Assembly (NCBI GenBank): GCA_018242295.1
Contig: JAFECE010000003.1
Coordinates: forward strand, 186,001 to 250,000
Reading direction: 5' to 3'
DNA from: Pseudomonadota bacterium
Lineage (GTDB): Bacteria > Pseudomonadota > Alphaproteobacteria > Rhizobiales > Hyphomicrobiaceae
Length of the DNA: 64,000 bases
The position numbers were made by a program, and so were the translations under genes. The notes below the pieces were generated by a model, which saw only the letters and a list, made by a program, of their open reading frames with translations, did no database searches and was not told where the DNA came from. Position 1 is the first letter of the stretch, and each line of letters begins with the position of its first letter. Positions 28,376-36,853 of this stretch are shown piece by piece.

Positions 28376-29665
28376 ATGCAAATTGACGTGCTGACCGCTC
28401 CGCAGGCTACCCACCTTGAGGGAACGGCCAAACATTGCCGGCTTTGCCAGGCGCCGCTGACGAAGACATTTGTCGACCTCGGAATGTCGCCTCTTTGCGA
28501 AAGCTTTCTGGCTGCCGATCAGACAGATCGCATGGAGCCGTACTTTCCACTCCACGTTCTTGTCTGCGATAAATGCTTCCTGGTTCAATTGCAGGAATAC
28601 GTAAATCCTGAAAGCATCTTCACCGAATACGCGTACTTCTCCTCGTATTCGACGTCATGGGTCGAGCACGCCAAAAAATACACCCATATGATCAAGGATC
28701 GCCTTGGTCTTGGCGCTCAAAGCCAAGTCTACGAGGTCGCGAGCAACGACGGATACCTGCTGCAGCATTTCCTACCGCTCGGCATCCCCGTTACCGGAAT
28801 TGAACCTGCTGCCAACGTTGCGGAGGTGGCGCGCGCCAAGGGCGTACCGACGCTTGTCGAATTTTTCGGAACGGACCTCGCCGGTCGACTCGTGGACGAG
28901 GGACGCCAGGCAGACCTTATCATCGGCAATAACGTGCTGGCGCAAGTTCCGGATCTGAACGGCTTCACCGCCGGCATGGCCCACTTACTGAAACCCGATG
29001 GAGTGATCACGATAGAGGTGCCGCACCTGACGCGCCTCATCGACGAAAATCAGTTCGACACGATCTATCACGAACATTTCTCCTACTTCTCGCTCACCAA
29101 CATGGATGAGCTGGCTCGGCGCCACGGTCTCAGGGTATTCGACATCGAAGAACTGCGAACGCACGGCGGGTCGATCCGGGTCTATCTGTGTCGCCAAGAC
29201 GCCAGCCACGCCGCCACGTCCGCCGTGGCGAAAGTGCGCGCAGAAGAACTGGCGATGGGCTTCAATACGATCGAGGCCTATCTGAAATTCGCGCCCAAAG
29301 TGCACGCGACCAAGAGGAAGCTCCTATCGTTCCTGATCACATGCAAGGAGCAAGGGAAGAGCATTTGCGGCTACGGCGCGCCCGGCAAGGGCAATACCCT
29401 TCTGAACTACTGCGGTATCGGCGTCGACTTCCTCGACTTCACCGTTGATCGCAATCCGTACAAGCACGGCCGCTTTACGCCGGGAATGCACATTCCGATC
29501 CTTCCCGTCTCGGCGATCGAGGATGTCCGTCCCGACTATATCCTGATCTTGCCTTGGAACCTGCGGGACGAGATCGCCGCCCAGCTTCACTATACGTCCA
29601 AATGGGGATGCAAGCTGATCGTGCCGATTCCCGAAGTTTACGTGATTGACCCGCGCGAGGCTTGA
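28376..29665 (+). CDS. NDP-sugar C-methyltransferase-like SAM enzyme
   Basis: About 429 aa with the three-part build of TylC3-like sugar C-methyltransferases: an N-terminal zinc-binding part (CRLC, Cys21/24, and CDKC), a SAM-binding core (VYEVASNDGYLLQHF near 115, then IIGNNVLAQVPD) with YHEHFSYFS, and a C-terminal Rossmann-like part (ICGYGAPGKGNTLLNY, VPIPEVYVI). These enzymes put a branch methyl on a ketosugar nucleotide. The open frame reaches a GTG at 28313, but the ATG at 28376 fits the family start. The cytidylyltransferase follows after 3 bp, so they form an operon with the PIG-L gene. Confidence 0.9.
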   Translation: MQIDVLTAPQATHLEGTAKHCRLCQAPLTKTFVDLGMSPLCESFLAADQTDRMEPYFPLHVLVCDKCFLVQLQEYVNPESIFTEYAYFSSYSTSWVEHAKKYTHMIKDRLGLGAQSQVYEVASNDGYLLQHFLPLGIPVTGIEPAANVAEVARAKGVPTLVEFFGTDLAGRLVDEGRQADLIIGNNVLAQVPDLNGFTAGMAHLLKPDGVITIEVPHLTRLIDENQFDTIYHEHFSYFSLTNMDELARRHGLRVFDIEELRTHGGSIRVYLCRQDASHAATSAVAKVRAEELAMGFNTIEAYLKFAPKVHATKRKLLSFLITCKEQGKSICGYGAPGKGNTLLNYCGIGVDFLDFTVDRNPYKHGRFTPGMHIPILPVSAIEDVRPDYILILPWNLRDEIAAQLHYTSKWGCKLIVPIPEVYVIDPREA

Positions 29666-29668
29666 GAA

Positions 29669-30454
29669 ATGAAGGTCGTTCTTTTTTGCGGCGGTCTCGG
29701 CACACGCATCCGCGATTATTCGGAAGCTATACCGAAGCCGATGATCCCCGTCGGCCATCAGCCGATATTGTTGCATATCATGCAATACTACAGCAATTTC
29801 GGGCATCGCGATTTCGTGCTGTGCCTCGGGTACAAGGCAAACGTTATCCGAGAATATTTTCGCGATTTCGATCCCTCCGCTTACAGCGACTGCGTCATCT
29901 CGGAGTTCGGCAAAAAAGTCGAAGTCCTCGGCCCGCAACCGCCCGACTGGCGCATTTCCCTCGTCGACACGGGGATCTGGCGTAACATCGGGCAGCGCTT
30001 GCTGGCTGTGAAGCATCTCGTTCAGAACGAAGACTATTTTCTCGCAAACTACAGCGACGGCCTCACCGACGCTCCAATCCCCGAAATGATTGATCGCTTG
30101 AAAAAAAGCGGCGCTGTAGGGTTGTTCGTGGCCGTTCGCCCCCCGTTTAACTTTCACCTTGCGGAGTTCGGGGACGACGGTTTGGTCCACCGCATGCGGT
30201 CGAACCAACAAAGCGATATATGGATCAACGGCGGATACTTCGTCTTTTCCAATAAGATTTTCGACTACATTCAAGATGGGGAGGAATTGGTATTGGAACC
30301 GTTCAATCGTTTGATTGCAGAGCAACGGCTTATCGCTTTCAAGCACGAAGGATTCTGGCGGGCGATGGATACCCTCCAGGACAAGCGCGTGCTGGAGGAG
30401 ATGGTCGAGAAGGGCAGCATGCCCTGGCGTATTCACGCGAATGCCGCCGAGTGA
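29669..30454 (+). CDS. Sugar-1-phosphate cytidylyltransferase-like
   Basis: A 261-aa nucleotidyltransferase with the signature GGLGTRIRDYSEAIPKPM (8-25), then VGHQPILLHIMQYY, NYSDGLTD in the metal-binding position and INGGYFVFS. The pattern fits RfbF-type glucose-1-phosphate cytidylyltransferases, which make CDP-glucose as precursor of CDP-deoxysugars. It starts 3 bp after the methyltransferase stop and is followed 10 bp later by the PIG-L gene. No canonical CDP-glucose 4,6-dehydratase is in the window; the SDR at 24 kb might fill a later step. Confidence 0.88.
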   Translation: MKVVLFCGGLGTRIRDYSEAIPKPMIPVGHQPILLHIMQYYSNFGHRDFVLCLGYKANVIREYFRDFDPSAYSDCVISEFGKKVEVLGPQPPDWRISLVDTGIWRNIGQRLLAVKHLVQNEDYFLANYSDGLTDAPIPEMIDRLKKSGAVGLFVAVRPPFNFHLAEFGDDGLVHRMRSNQQSDIWINGGYFVFSNKIFDYIQDGEELVLEPFNRLIAEQRLIAFKHEGFWRAMDTLQDKRVLEEMVEKGSMPWRIHANAAE

Positions 30455-30464
30455 GGAACATAAG

Positions 30465-31118
30465 ATGCTTCCGCTCAAGCTTCCTGCCGCAGGGGAACGG
30501 CTCTCTGTTCTGTGCCTCGGCGCGCATTCCGACGACATAGAAATCGGCGCCGGCGCCACGCTGCTGCAATGGATCGCCAAAGGCGCCAAGCTCGATATCA
30601 TGTGGTGCGTCCTGAGCGGGGTCGGCGATAGGGAGGCCGAGGCGCGAGGATCCGCGGATTCATTTCTTCAGGGCGCAGAAACCGCCAACGTTGACGTGAT
30701 GTCGTTCAGAGACGGCTTTTTCCCGACGCAGGGAGAGCAAATCAAGGGCTGGTTTGAAACGCTGAAAGACCGGTTCAATCCGGACCTGATTTTGACTCAC
30801 CGGCGCGATGATGCCCATCAGGATCATCGGGAGGTTTGCCGTCACACGTGGAATACGTTTCGCGATCACCTGATCCTCGAGTACGAGATCCCGAAGTGGG
30901 ATGGCGATCTCGGCCAGCCGAACCTTTACGTTCCTCTCGAGGCTGACATTTTAGCCCGCAAGATCGAACTGCTCATGAAGCATTTCGGCACGCAGCGCTC
31001 GAAACACTGGTTCGACAAAGAGACGTTTCAGGGGCTCGCGCGACTGCGCGGCATGGAATGCCGGGCGAGCGAGCGCTACGCGGAAGCCTTCGTGGCGCGC
31101 AAGCTGACCGTTGCATGA
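30465..31118 (+). CDS. PIG-L family deacetylase
   Basis: A 217-aa zinc-dependent N-deacetylase of the PIG-L/LmbE family. AHSDD (20-24) is the metal motif AHxDD, and HRRDDAHQDHREV gives the second metal-binding part. It should remove an acyl group from an amino sugar, probably on a nucleotide or lipid-linked sugar. GTGAGGAAC just upstream supports the ATG at 30465; a longer frame from 30315 is not needed. It is the third gene of the methyltransferase-cytidylyltransferase operon. Confidence 0.92.
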   Translation: MLPLKLPAAGERLSVLCLGAHSDDIEIGAGATLLQWIAKGAKLDIMWCVLSGVGDREAEARGSADSFLQGAETANVDVMSFRDGFFPTQGEQIKGWFETLKDRFNPDLILTHRRDDAHQDHREVCRHTWNTFRDHLILEYEIPKWDGDLGQPNLYVPLEADILARKIELLMKHFGTQRSKHWFDKETFQGLARLRGMECRASERYAEAFVARKLTVA

Positions 31119-31289
31119 CGATGACGCGGCCGTGGCCCCGCTGCTGTGTGCCAGCACCCGCATGGGTTGGGCGCGCCGCGACGCATGCGTTGCTTCTCGG
31201 CCGTCTGAATACCGCAATATTCAGGCAAGGGCTTACCAGCATGGTGCCGCGAGAGGAATGATGGTCATGCTTCCTAGGTCGAGACCCAT

Positions 31290-32399
31290 ATGAGCAAGGC
31301 GCATGCGCTCAGCATCCCATCGCTTGACGGCATTCGGGCCATCTCGGTTCTGATCGTTGTTTTGTCTCACTCCGGCTTCTCGGCTGTGCCGGGTGGGCTT
31401 GGCGTCACGATATTCTTTTTTCTCAGCGGATATCTGATCACGACGCTGATGCTCGCCGAGAGTGAGCTCACTGGCGAAATCGATATCTTGAAGTTCTATG
31501 CTCGCCGCGTATTCAGATTGATGCCGCCGCTGCTGATCACCCTCGCGATCGCCTACAGCCTCACGTATTTCGGATGGTTGCAGGGGGGCATATCCCTCTA
31601 CGGGCTGGCAGCGCAAGTTTCGTATTTCGCCAACTACTACGGCATTTTTTTTGATCCGGGAAACACCGTTCCGGATGGAACAGGTATCCTGTGGTCGCTC
31701 GCGGTCGAAGAACACTTCTACATGTTCTACCCGCTACTCATGTCATTGCTGCTGGGTAGCAATGTGCGTCCGCGCACGATTGCCGCGCTGCTCGGCCTCG
31801 GGTGCCTTGCCATCCTAGTTTGGCGCATCCATCTCATCGGCACTCCGGGCTTTAATTCCCTTCGAACCTATTACGCGTCGGACACGCGGATCGACTCGAT
31901 CATTTACGGCTGCATCCTGGCCATTGTCGCGAACCCCGTGAAAGCCGTGCATCGAGGCGACGCGATGTCTTCAATGCAATGGGCGTTGTTGGCGATCGCG
32001 GGAGGCATGCTGCTCGGGACTTTGCTTTATCGCGATGAAACGTTTCGCGAAGGCATCCGCTATAGCCTCCAGGGCCTGGCCCTGATGCCGATATTCTATT
32101 TTGCGATCCGGTTCTCCGATCGCCCGCCGTTTCGGTTTTTGAATTGGCCTTGGGTAAAAAAAATCGGCGTCTACTCTTACGTGATCTACCTTAGCCATTA
32201 CGTCGTCATCAGACTTTTTGCGGCGGATTTCCCCGCGATTGCCGCGAAGCCCTACCTCATGTTCCCGATCGCCCTTTTGACCTCGATCGCATTCGCGGCA
32301 GCCGTTGATCGCTTCGTTGACCCCTATTTCAGAGGGCTCAGACGACAGTTCCGGCCGGGGGCGGTCCCAAGACCTGCTATTCTAAGGGTTAGCGAGTGA
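31290..32399 (+). CDS. OafA-type membrane acyltransferase (family 3), first copy
   Basis: A 369-aa integral membrane O-acyltransferase with about 10 helices. It begins IPSLDGIRAISVLIVVLSHSG, where the final His is the proposed catalytic residue, followed by FFFLSGYLITTLM, RRVFRLMPPLL and SLAVEEHFYMFYP, all typical of the family. It should acetylate or otherwise acylate the polysaccharide from the cytoplasm-facing side. Its end overlaps the end of the convergent epimerase gene by 11 bp. A gap of 171 bp precedes it. Confidence 0.92.
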   Translation: MSKAHALSIPSLDGIRAISVLIVVLSHSGFSAVPGGLGVTIFFFLSGYLITTLMLAESELTGEIDILKFYARRVFRLMPPLLITLAIAYSLTYFGWLQGGISLYGLAAQVSYFANYYGIFFDPGNTVPDGTGILWSLAVEEHFYMFYPLLMSLLLGSNVRPRTIAALLGLGCLAILVWRIHLIGTPGFNSLRTYYASDTRIDSIIYGCILAIVANPVKAVHRGDAMSSMQWALLAIAGGMLLGTLLYRDETFREGIRYSLQGLALMPIFYFAIRFSDRPPFRFLNWPWVKKIGVYSYVIYLSHYVVIRLFAADFPAIAAKPYLMFPIALLTSIAFAAAVDRFVDPYFRGLRRQFRPGAVPRPAILRVSE

Positions 32400-32937
32400 C
32401 AGATGCTCTTCCTGAGAAATTTGGCCAACGTGCATCCTTTGCCGAGATCTCCGTCACCGGCAGCGGCCAGGAAATGTTGAACGCCGGATCGTTGTAGCGA
32501 ATACCATCGGATGCACCGGCCGAATAGAACTCAGTCATCAGGTAGGAAACTTCCGTTTCCGGAGCGAGCACTTGAAGGCCGTGAGCAAACCCGCAGGGAA
32601 CGTAGAGTTGCAGGCCGTCGCCAGCGCTAAGCTCGTATGCTTCCCATTGCATATAAGTTGGCGACGCGGGCCTGATGTCTATCAGAACATCATAAATTGC
32701 GCCCGCGAGGCAGCGGATCAATTTAACCTCTTCATGCGGAGCACGCTGAAAATGCATGCCGCGTAAGGTCCCCGTTTGCAAAGTACGAGAAATGCTTCCC
32801 TGTACGAATGCCGTCGCGAGACCAGCAGCGGCGAATTCGTGGACACAGAAGGTCCTCGCGAAGTAGCCGCGCACGTCGGTAACCGGTTCGAGCGCGATTA
32901 GCTTGACGTCTTGCAGTCGAGTGGCTTGAAAGCGCAT
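32389..32937 (-). CDS. dTDP-4-dehydrorhamnose 3,5-epimerase-like (RmlC family)
   Basis: A 182-aa cupin epimerase. VTDVRGYFARTFC, LRGMHFQ (with the catalytic-type His), KLIRCLAGAIYDVLID, VPCGFAHGLQ and DGIRYNDPAF follow the RmlC pattern. It should epimerise a 4-keto sugar nucleotide. No rmlA, rmlB or rmlD neighbours are present, so the substrate may be another ketosugar made by the CDP-sugar genes nearby. It is transcribed against its neighbours, with only 43 bp to the divergent DUF4910 gene and an 11-bp overlap with the convergent acyltransferase. Confidence 0.9.
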   Translation of the reverse strand: MRFQATRLQDVKLIALEPVTDVRGYFARTFCVHEFAAAGLATAFVQGSISRTLQTGTLRGMHFQRAPHEEVKLIRCLAGAIYDVLIDIRPASPTYMQWEAYELSAGDGLQLYVPCGFAHGLQVLAPETEVSYLMTEFYSAGASDGIRYNDPAFNISWPLPVTEISAKDARWPNFSGRASVTR

Positions 32938-32980
32938 GCTGTCCCGTCGGAGATCGATTCAGAGGCGATAAGGTTATCAG

Positions 32981-34318
32981 ATGGACTTGTGGCCTGACCC
33001 GGAGAAAATAGGCGGAGACATCTACAGTCTAGCTACTGAAATCTATCCGATATGCCGAAGTATCACTGGCGATGGCGTTCGCGCAACGCTCCGCCACCTC
33101 GCGCAGCACATTAAGCTTGATGTCCATGAGGTGGCGACCGGGACTCCGGCGTTCGACTGGACGGTGCCGCGAGAATGGAACATTCGTGACGCCTATATCA
33201 AAGACAGCGCAGGCAACAAGATCGTCGACTTCGCCCACTCCAACTTACACGTGGTGAGCTACAGCGTCCCCGTTCGCGCGCATCTTTCCCTCGCCGAGTT
33301 GAAAAAGCACTTGTACTCGCTACCGCTTCAGCCTGACCTCATCCCTTACCGCACCTCGTATTACGCGGAGAACTGGGGATTCTGCGTCCGTCACTCGCTT
33401 CTCGAACGTCTCAAAGACGATACGTACGAAGTCGTCATCGATTCAACGCTCAAAGACGGTTTTCTTACCTATGGAGAGTTTCTGCATCGTGGCGAGACCG
33501 ACGATGAGGTTCTCTTGTCGGCGCATATTTGCCATCCGTCGCTCGCCAACGACAATTGCTCGGGGCTCGCGCTGCTGACGTACCTCGCAAAGGCCATCGC
33601 TCAGAAGAAGACGCGCTACAGCTACAGGTTTCTCTTCGCTCCGGGTTCGATCGGCGCCCTCACCTGGCTATCGCAAAACGAAGACAAGGCCGCACGCATA
33701 AAGCATGGGATCATCGTCTCCGGCGTCGGCGACGGGGGTGGCCCGACCTATAAGAAAAGCCGTCGCGGCGACGCCGAAATCGACATGGCGATGGCACGCG
33801 TGCTGAGGAGCTTCGGGCAACAAGCGAACGTTATCGACTTCTCGCCGTACGGATATGACGAGAGGCAATATTGCTCTCCTGGATTCAACCTGCCCGTTGG
33901 CCTTTTTCAGCGCAGCAAATGGGGAACCTTCCCCGAATACCATACGTCGGCGGATAATCTCGATTTCATCAAGCCGAAGTATCTGGGCGAATCCTACGGA
34001 CTCATCTCCGAAGCCCTCGCGGTTATCGAAAGCAGTCTGAAATACGAGAACACCTCTCCGAAGGGCGAACCGCACTTGGGCAAGCGGGGTCTCTACGGCG
34101 CGATCGGCGGAGACAAGGACGGCGCCTCACGTATCATGACGATGCTGTGGGTGCTCAATCTTTCGGATCGCGAGCATTCGCTGCTCGACATAGCCGAGCG
34201 TGCCGGGCTGCCTTTCGCGGACGTGTCGGCGGCGGCGGCGTTGCTCGAAAAGCATGGTCTCTTGCGGCGTGTTCAGCCGACGGACGCCGCTGCGGGATCG
34301 GCTGGTGACGGGCAGTGA
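32981..34318 (+). CDS. DUF4910 aminopeptidase-like protein
   Basis: A 445-aa protein of the DUF4910 (DUF2172/peptidase M28-like) family, often found in sugar-nucleotide clusters. It begins with IYPICRSITGDGVR, typical of these proteins. HICHPSLANDNCSG contains probable zinc ligands of an M28-like fold, and FPEYHTSADNLD gives a late His. A C-terminal winged-helix-like part (about 370-430) follows. Peptidase activity is unproven; the linkage to PIG-L and methyltransferase genes suggests it removes or transfers an aminoacyl or acyl group on a sugar. It overlaps the next acyltransferase gene by 4 bp (GTGA). Confidence 0.88.
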   Translation: MDLWPDPEKIGGDIYSLATEIYPICRSITGDGVRATLRHLAQHIKLDVHEVATGTPAFDWTVPREWNIRDAYIKDSAGNKIVDFAHSNLHVVSYSVPVRAHLSLAELKKHLYSLPLQPDLIPYRTSYYAENWGFCVRHSLLERLKDDTYEVVIDSTLKDGFLTYGEFLHRGETDDEVLLSAHICHPSLANDNCSGLALLTYLAKAIAQKKTRYSYRFLFAPGSIGALTWLSQNEDKAARIKHGIIVSGVGDGGGPTYKKSRRGDAEIDMAMARVLRSFGQQANVIDFSPYGYDERQYCSPGFNLPVGLFQRSKWGTFPEYHTSADNLDFIKPKYLGESYGLISEALAVIESSLKYENTSPKGEPHLGKRGLYGAIGGDKDGASRIMTMLWVLNLSDREHSLLDIAERAGLPFADVSAAAALLEKHGLLRRVQPTDAAAGSAGDGQ

Positions 34319-35457
34319 CATATCGGTGGAACGAAATAACCGCAGCCAAGCCGCGCGTATCTGATGCTGGCCGTTTCGCGATGATCGACGGGCTGCGGGG
34401 CATCGCGGCTCTTGCGGTCTTTCTTTATCACTGCAACGAAGGTCATCACCTTACGAACCTGATGGCGGTCGCTCCTGCTTGGCTTGAATGGACTGTCCGC
34501 CAAGGTCACCTTGGCATTGCGATCTTTTTCGTCATCAGCGGATTCGTCATTGCACATTCGTTGCGCAGATATTCCGTCACATTTCCACTTTTTGGCCGGT
34601 TTTTGCTTCGCCGATCCGTTCGGCTGGATCCACCGTATTGGTTCGCGATCGCACTCACGATCTCCATGGCCGCCGTCTCCGCGCACTTCGTTCAAGGCAA
34701 GGAGCCACTGTCGATTTCGACCGGGCAACTCGTTGCGCATGTCTTCTATTTGCAAGAGGTGCTTGGATACCGTGAAATTGGTCCAATTTTCTGGACGCTT
34801 TGCCAGGAGGTGCAGTTCTACCTGATCTATGCCCTTCTTCTTGCCGTGACACGCAACGATCCGGCTCAGAATATGCAGGGGCGCGCAACCGCCGTGGGCA
34901 TCGCGGTGGCTGCACTGATAAGTCTGCTGTGGCCACTCGGGATCGTCACTTGGGAGCCGTGGCGCGGCAGCTTTCTTCCGCTATGGCATTGCTTCCTGGT
35001 CGGCGCCGGCGCCTATTGGACGTGGCAATACCCACGGATCGCAATCTATTATTTTTCCTACATCGCCATACTTGTCTTGAGCGCTGCCGTGCGGATGGAC
35101 GAGGTGACATTGGCCGCCGGGCTGACGGCGATGGCATTGTGGTATGCGACCAGAACGGGCGGAATTTACCGCTGGTTGAATTGGCGCTGGTTGCAATTCT
35201 TGGGTCTCATCTCCTACTCGCTCTACCTCACTCATAATCCTGTTTCCGGCGTTCTCTTTCGCATTGGCTATGGCCTCACGGGACGGTCGGCCTTAACGGA
35301 GGCCTTCTGGTGGGTGATGGTGATCCTGGGATGCGTCCTGTTTTCCGCAGCAATGTGGTGGTTGATCGAGCGGCCGAGTCTGGCGCTTGCGAAGCGCATT
35401 AAGCTCGAGGTTCAGAACGCGCGAGAGATAGCGACTATCGAACCGCGTTCTATTTAG
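34315..35457 (+). CDS. OafA-type membrane acyltransferase (family 3), second copy
   Basis: A 380-aa membrane O-acyltransferase. MIDGLRGIAALAVFLYHC holds the proposed catalytic His; GHLGIAIFFVISGFVIAHSL, LLRRSVRLDPPYW and TLCQEVQFYLIY follow in family order. It starts with GTG inside the stop of the DUF4910 gene (4-bp overlap), so the two are translationally coupled and may act on the same sugar. The RDPPYW-like motif (here LDPPYW) separates it from the copy at 31.3 kb. Confidence 0.92.
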   Translation: MTYRWNEITAAKPRVSDAGRFAMIDGLRGIAALAVFLYHCNEGHHLTNLMAVAPAWLEWTVRQGHLGIAIFFVISGFVIAHSLRRYSVTFPLFGRFLLRRSVRLDPPYWFAIALTISMAAVSAHFVQGKEPLSISTGQLVAHVFYLQEVLGYREIGPIFWTLCQEVQFYLIYALLLAVTRNDPAQNMQGRATAVGIAVAALISLLWPLGIVTWEPWRGSFLPLWHCFLVGAGAYWTWQYPRIAIYYFSYIAILVLSAAVRMDEVTLAAGLTAMALWYATRTGGIYRWLNWRWLQFLGLISYSLYLTHNPVSGVLFRIGYGLTGRSALTEAFWWVMVILGCVLFSAAMWWLIERPSLALAKRIKLEVQNAREIATIEPRSI

Positions 35458-35596
35458 CGTATTTGCGGATTCTATTCGGGCAATTGGGAAGTTGGCCATC
35501 CAACCTCATTGACACTGTCTTAAAGACATTGACAGACTACTGTACAAGCCAGTTGCGGCCCGTCTTCCAGCCTCGAACGTATGACCGAGAATCCGG

Positions 35597-36853
35597 ATGA
35601 GTAATCCAGAACGCCTCAGCGTTCTCTACGTCTCGCAGATGCCAGCCAGTCCTCCGCGCTTTGGTGCACAAGCGCGCATACATGGATTGATGACGCAACT
35701 GGCTGAGCGCCACGATCTCACAGCAGTCATGCTGGTCGACGATGAGTTCGACGAAGACGAGAGCCGCAAGGCCATGCAGGCCTATTGCCGCGAGGTGGTG
35801 CTTGTTCCGAACCCTCACAGTCACGAAGGTCCGACCAAACGATTGGAGCAGCTCCAGTCGCTGGTCTCGACGCAAAGCTTCGAGAGGTTGCGGGCCACGG
35901 TCCCGGCGCTCCAGTCCGCACTTGACCGAACTCTGCGGACGAAGCGGTTTGACATCGTCAATCTCGAATTCTCATTTCTTGGCCACTGCAATCTGCGGCA
36001 AGCTCCTCAAGGCGAGAGGCTGCCCGCTCTCGTCGTGGATTCGCACAACATCGACTACGAGCTCGCCAAACAGTACGCGCGTTCGGGAAGCAGCCTGATC
36101 CGCCGCCTCTACGCCGGCGTCAACTGGCGCAAGCTAAGACGAGAGGAACTTGGAACCTATCGCGACGCCGACGGCGTTTATCTCTGCAGCGCTGCTGACG
36201 AACGGCGCGTGCTCGCTGAGGTTCCGGACGCAAACACGACAGTCATCCCCAACGCGGCTGACGTTGACTACTATCAGCCGCGCCCGACCGATCCGCCGCC
36301 GGACGGCCGCACACTGCTCTTCTTCGGACTTCTTTCCTACGTTCCCAATATCGACGGCGTGCTGCACTTCGTCGAGAATATCTGGCCGTTGATCGCCAAA
36401 GCCCATCCCGACGCGCGCCTGAAGATCGTCGGCAAGAACCCTCCGCCGCAGCTCAAGGCGCTGGCCGGGCCCCGGATCGAATTCACCGGATTTGTGCCGG
36501 ATCTGCGGCCACACCTCGCGTCGGCAGCGGTGGTCATCGTGCCGCTTCGCCTCGGCGGCGGCACGCGCCTCAAGATCGTCGAAGGGATGGCGATGGGAAA
36601 GGCGATCGTCTCGACCGAACTCGGCGCCGAAGGTATCGAGGCCAAGTCCGGGCGTGATCTTTTGATTGCGGATCAGCCGAAGGCCTTCGCGGACGCTGTC
36701 GGCCGGTTGCTGAGCGATCCAGAATTCGCGGCACAAGTCGGCCAAGCGGCGAGGAAGCTCGCGGTGCAGCGCTACTCGTGGAACAGCGCGGCACAAAAGC
36801 TCGAAGTTTTTTATCGCCAAATCTTGGCCGGCTCGCGAGGTAAGCGCTCATGA
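35597..36853 (+). CDS. Glycosyltransferase family 4, PEP-CTERM/EPS type
   Basis: A 418-aa GT-B enzyme. The N-terminus (YVSQMPASPPRFGAQARIHG) and VVDSHNIDYELAKQY fit a subgroup common in exopolysaccharide loci. The C-terminal half has IPNAADVDYY, FFGLLSYVPNIDGVLHF and VPLRLGGGTRLKIVEGMAMG, which binds the nucleotide. It should add an internal sugar to the repeat unit. Its stop overlaps the start of the GH9 gene by 4 bp (ATGA), an unusual coupling of synthesis and hydrolysis. Confidence 0.93.
   Translation: MSNPERLSVLYVSQMPASPPRFGAQARIHGLMTQLAERHDLTAVMLVDDEFDEDESRKAMQAYCREVVLVPNPHSHEGPTKRLEQLQSLVSTQSFERLRATVPALQSALDRTLRTKRFDIVNLEFSFLGHCNLRQAPQGERLPALVVDSHNIDYELAKQYARSGSSLIRRLYAGVNWRKLRREELGTYRDADGVYLCSAADERRVLAEVPDANTTVIPNAADVDYYQPRPTDPPPDGRTLLFFGLLSYVPNIDGVLHFVENIWPLIAKAHPDARLKIVGKNPPPQLKALAGPRIEFTGFVPDLRPHLASAAVVIVPLRLGGGTRLKIVEGMAMGKAIVSTELGAEGIEAKSGRDLLIADQPKAFADAVGRLLSDPEFAAQVGQAARKLAVQRYSWNSAAQKLEVFYRQILAGSRGKRS

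Noticed and set aside
32389-32937. RmlC-like gene as evidence for dTDP-rhamnose synthesis in this locus
   Set aside because: No rmlA, rmlB or rmlD is seen; a lone RmlC homologue can act on other ketosugars.
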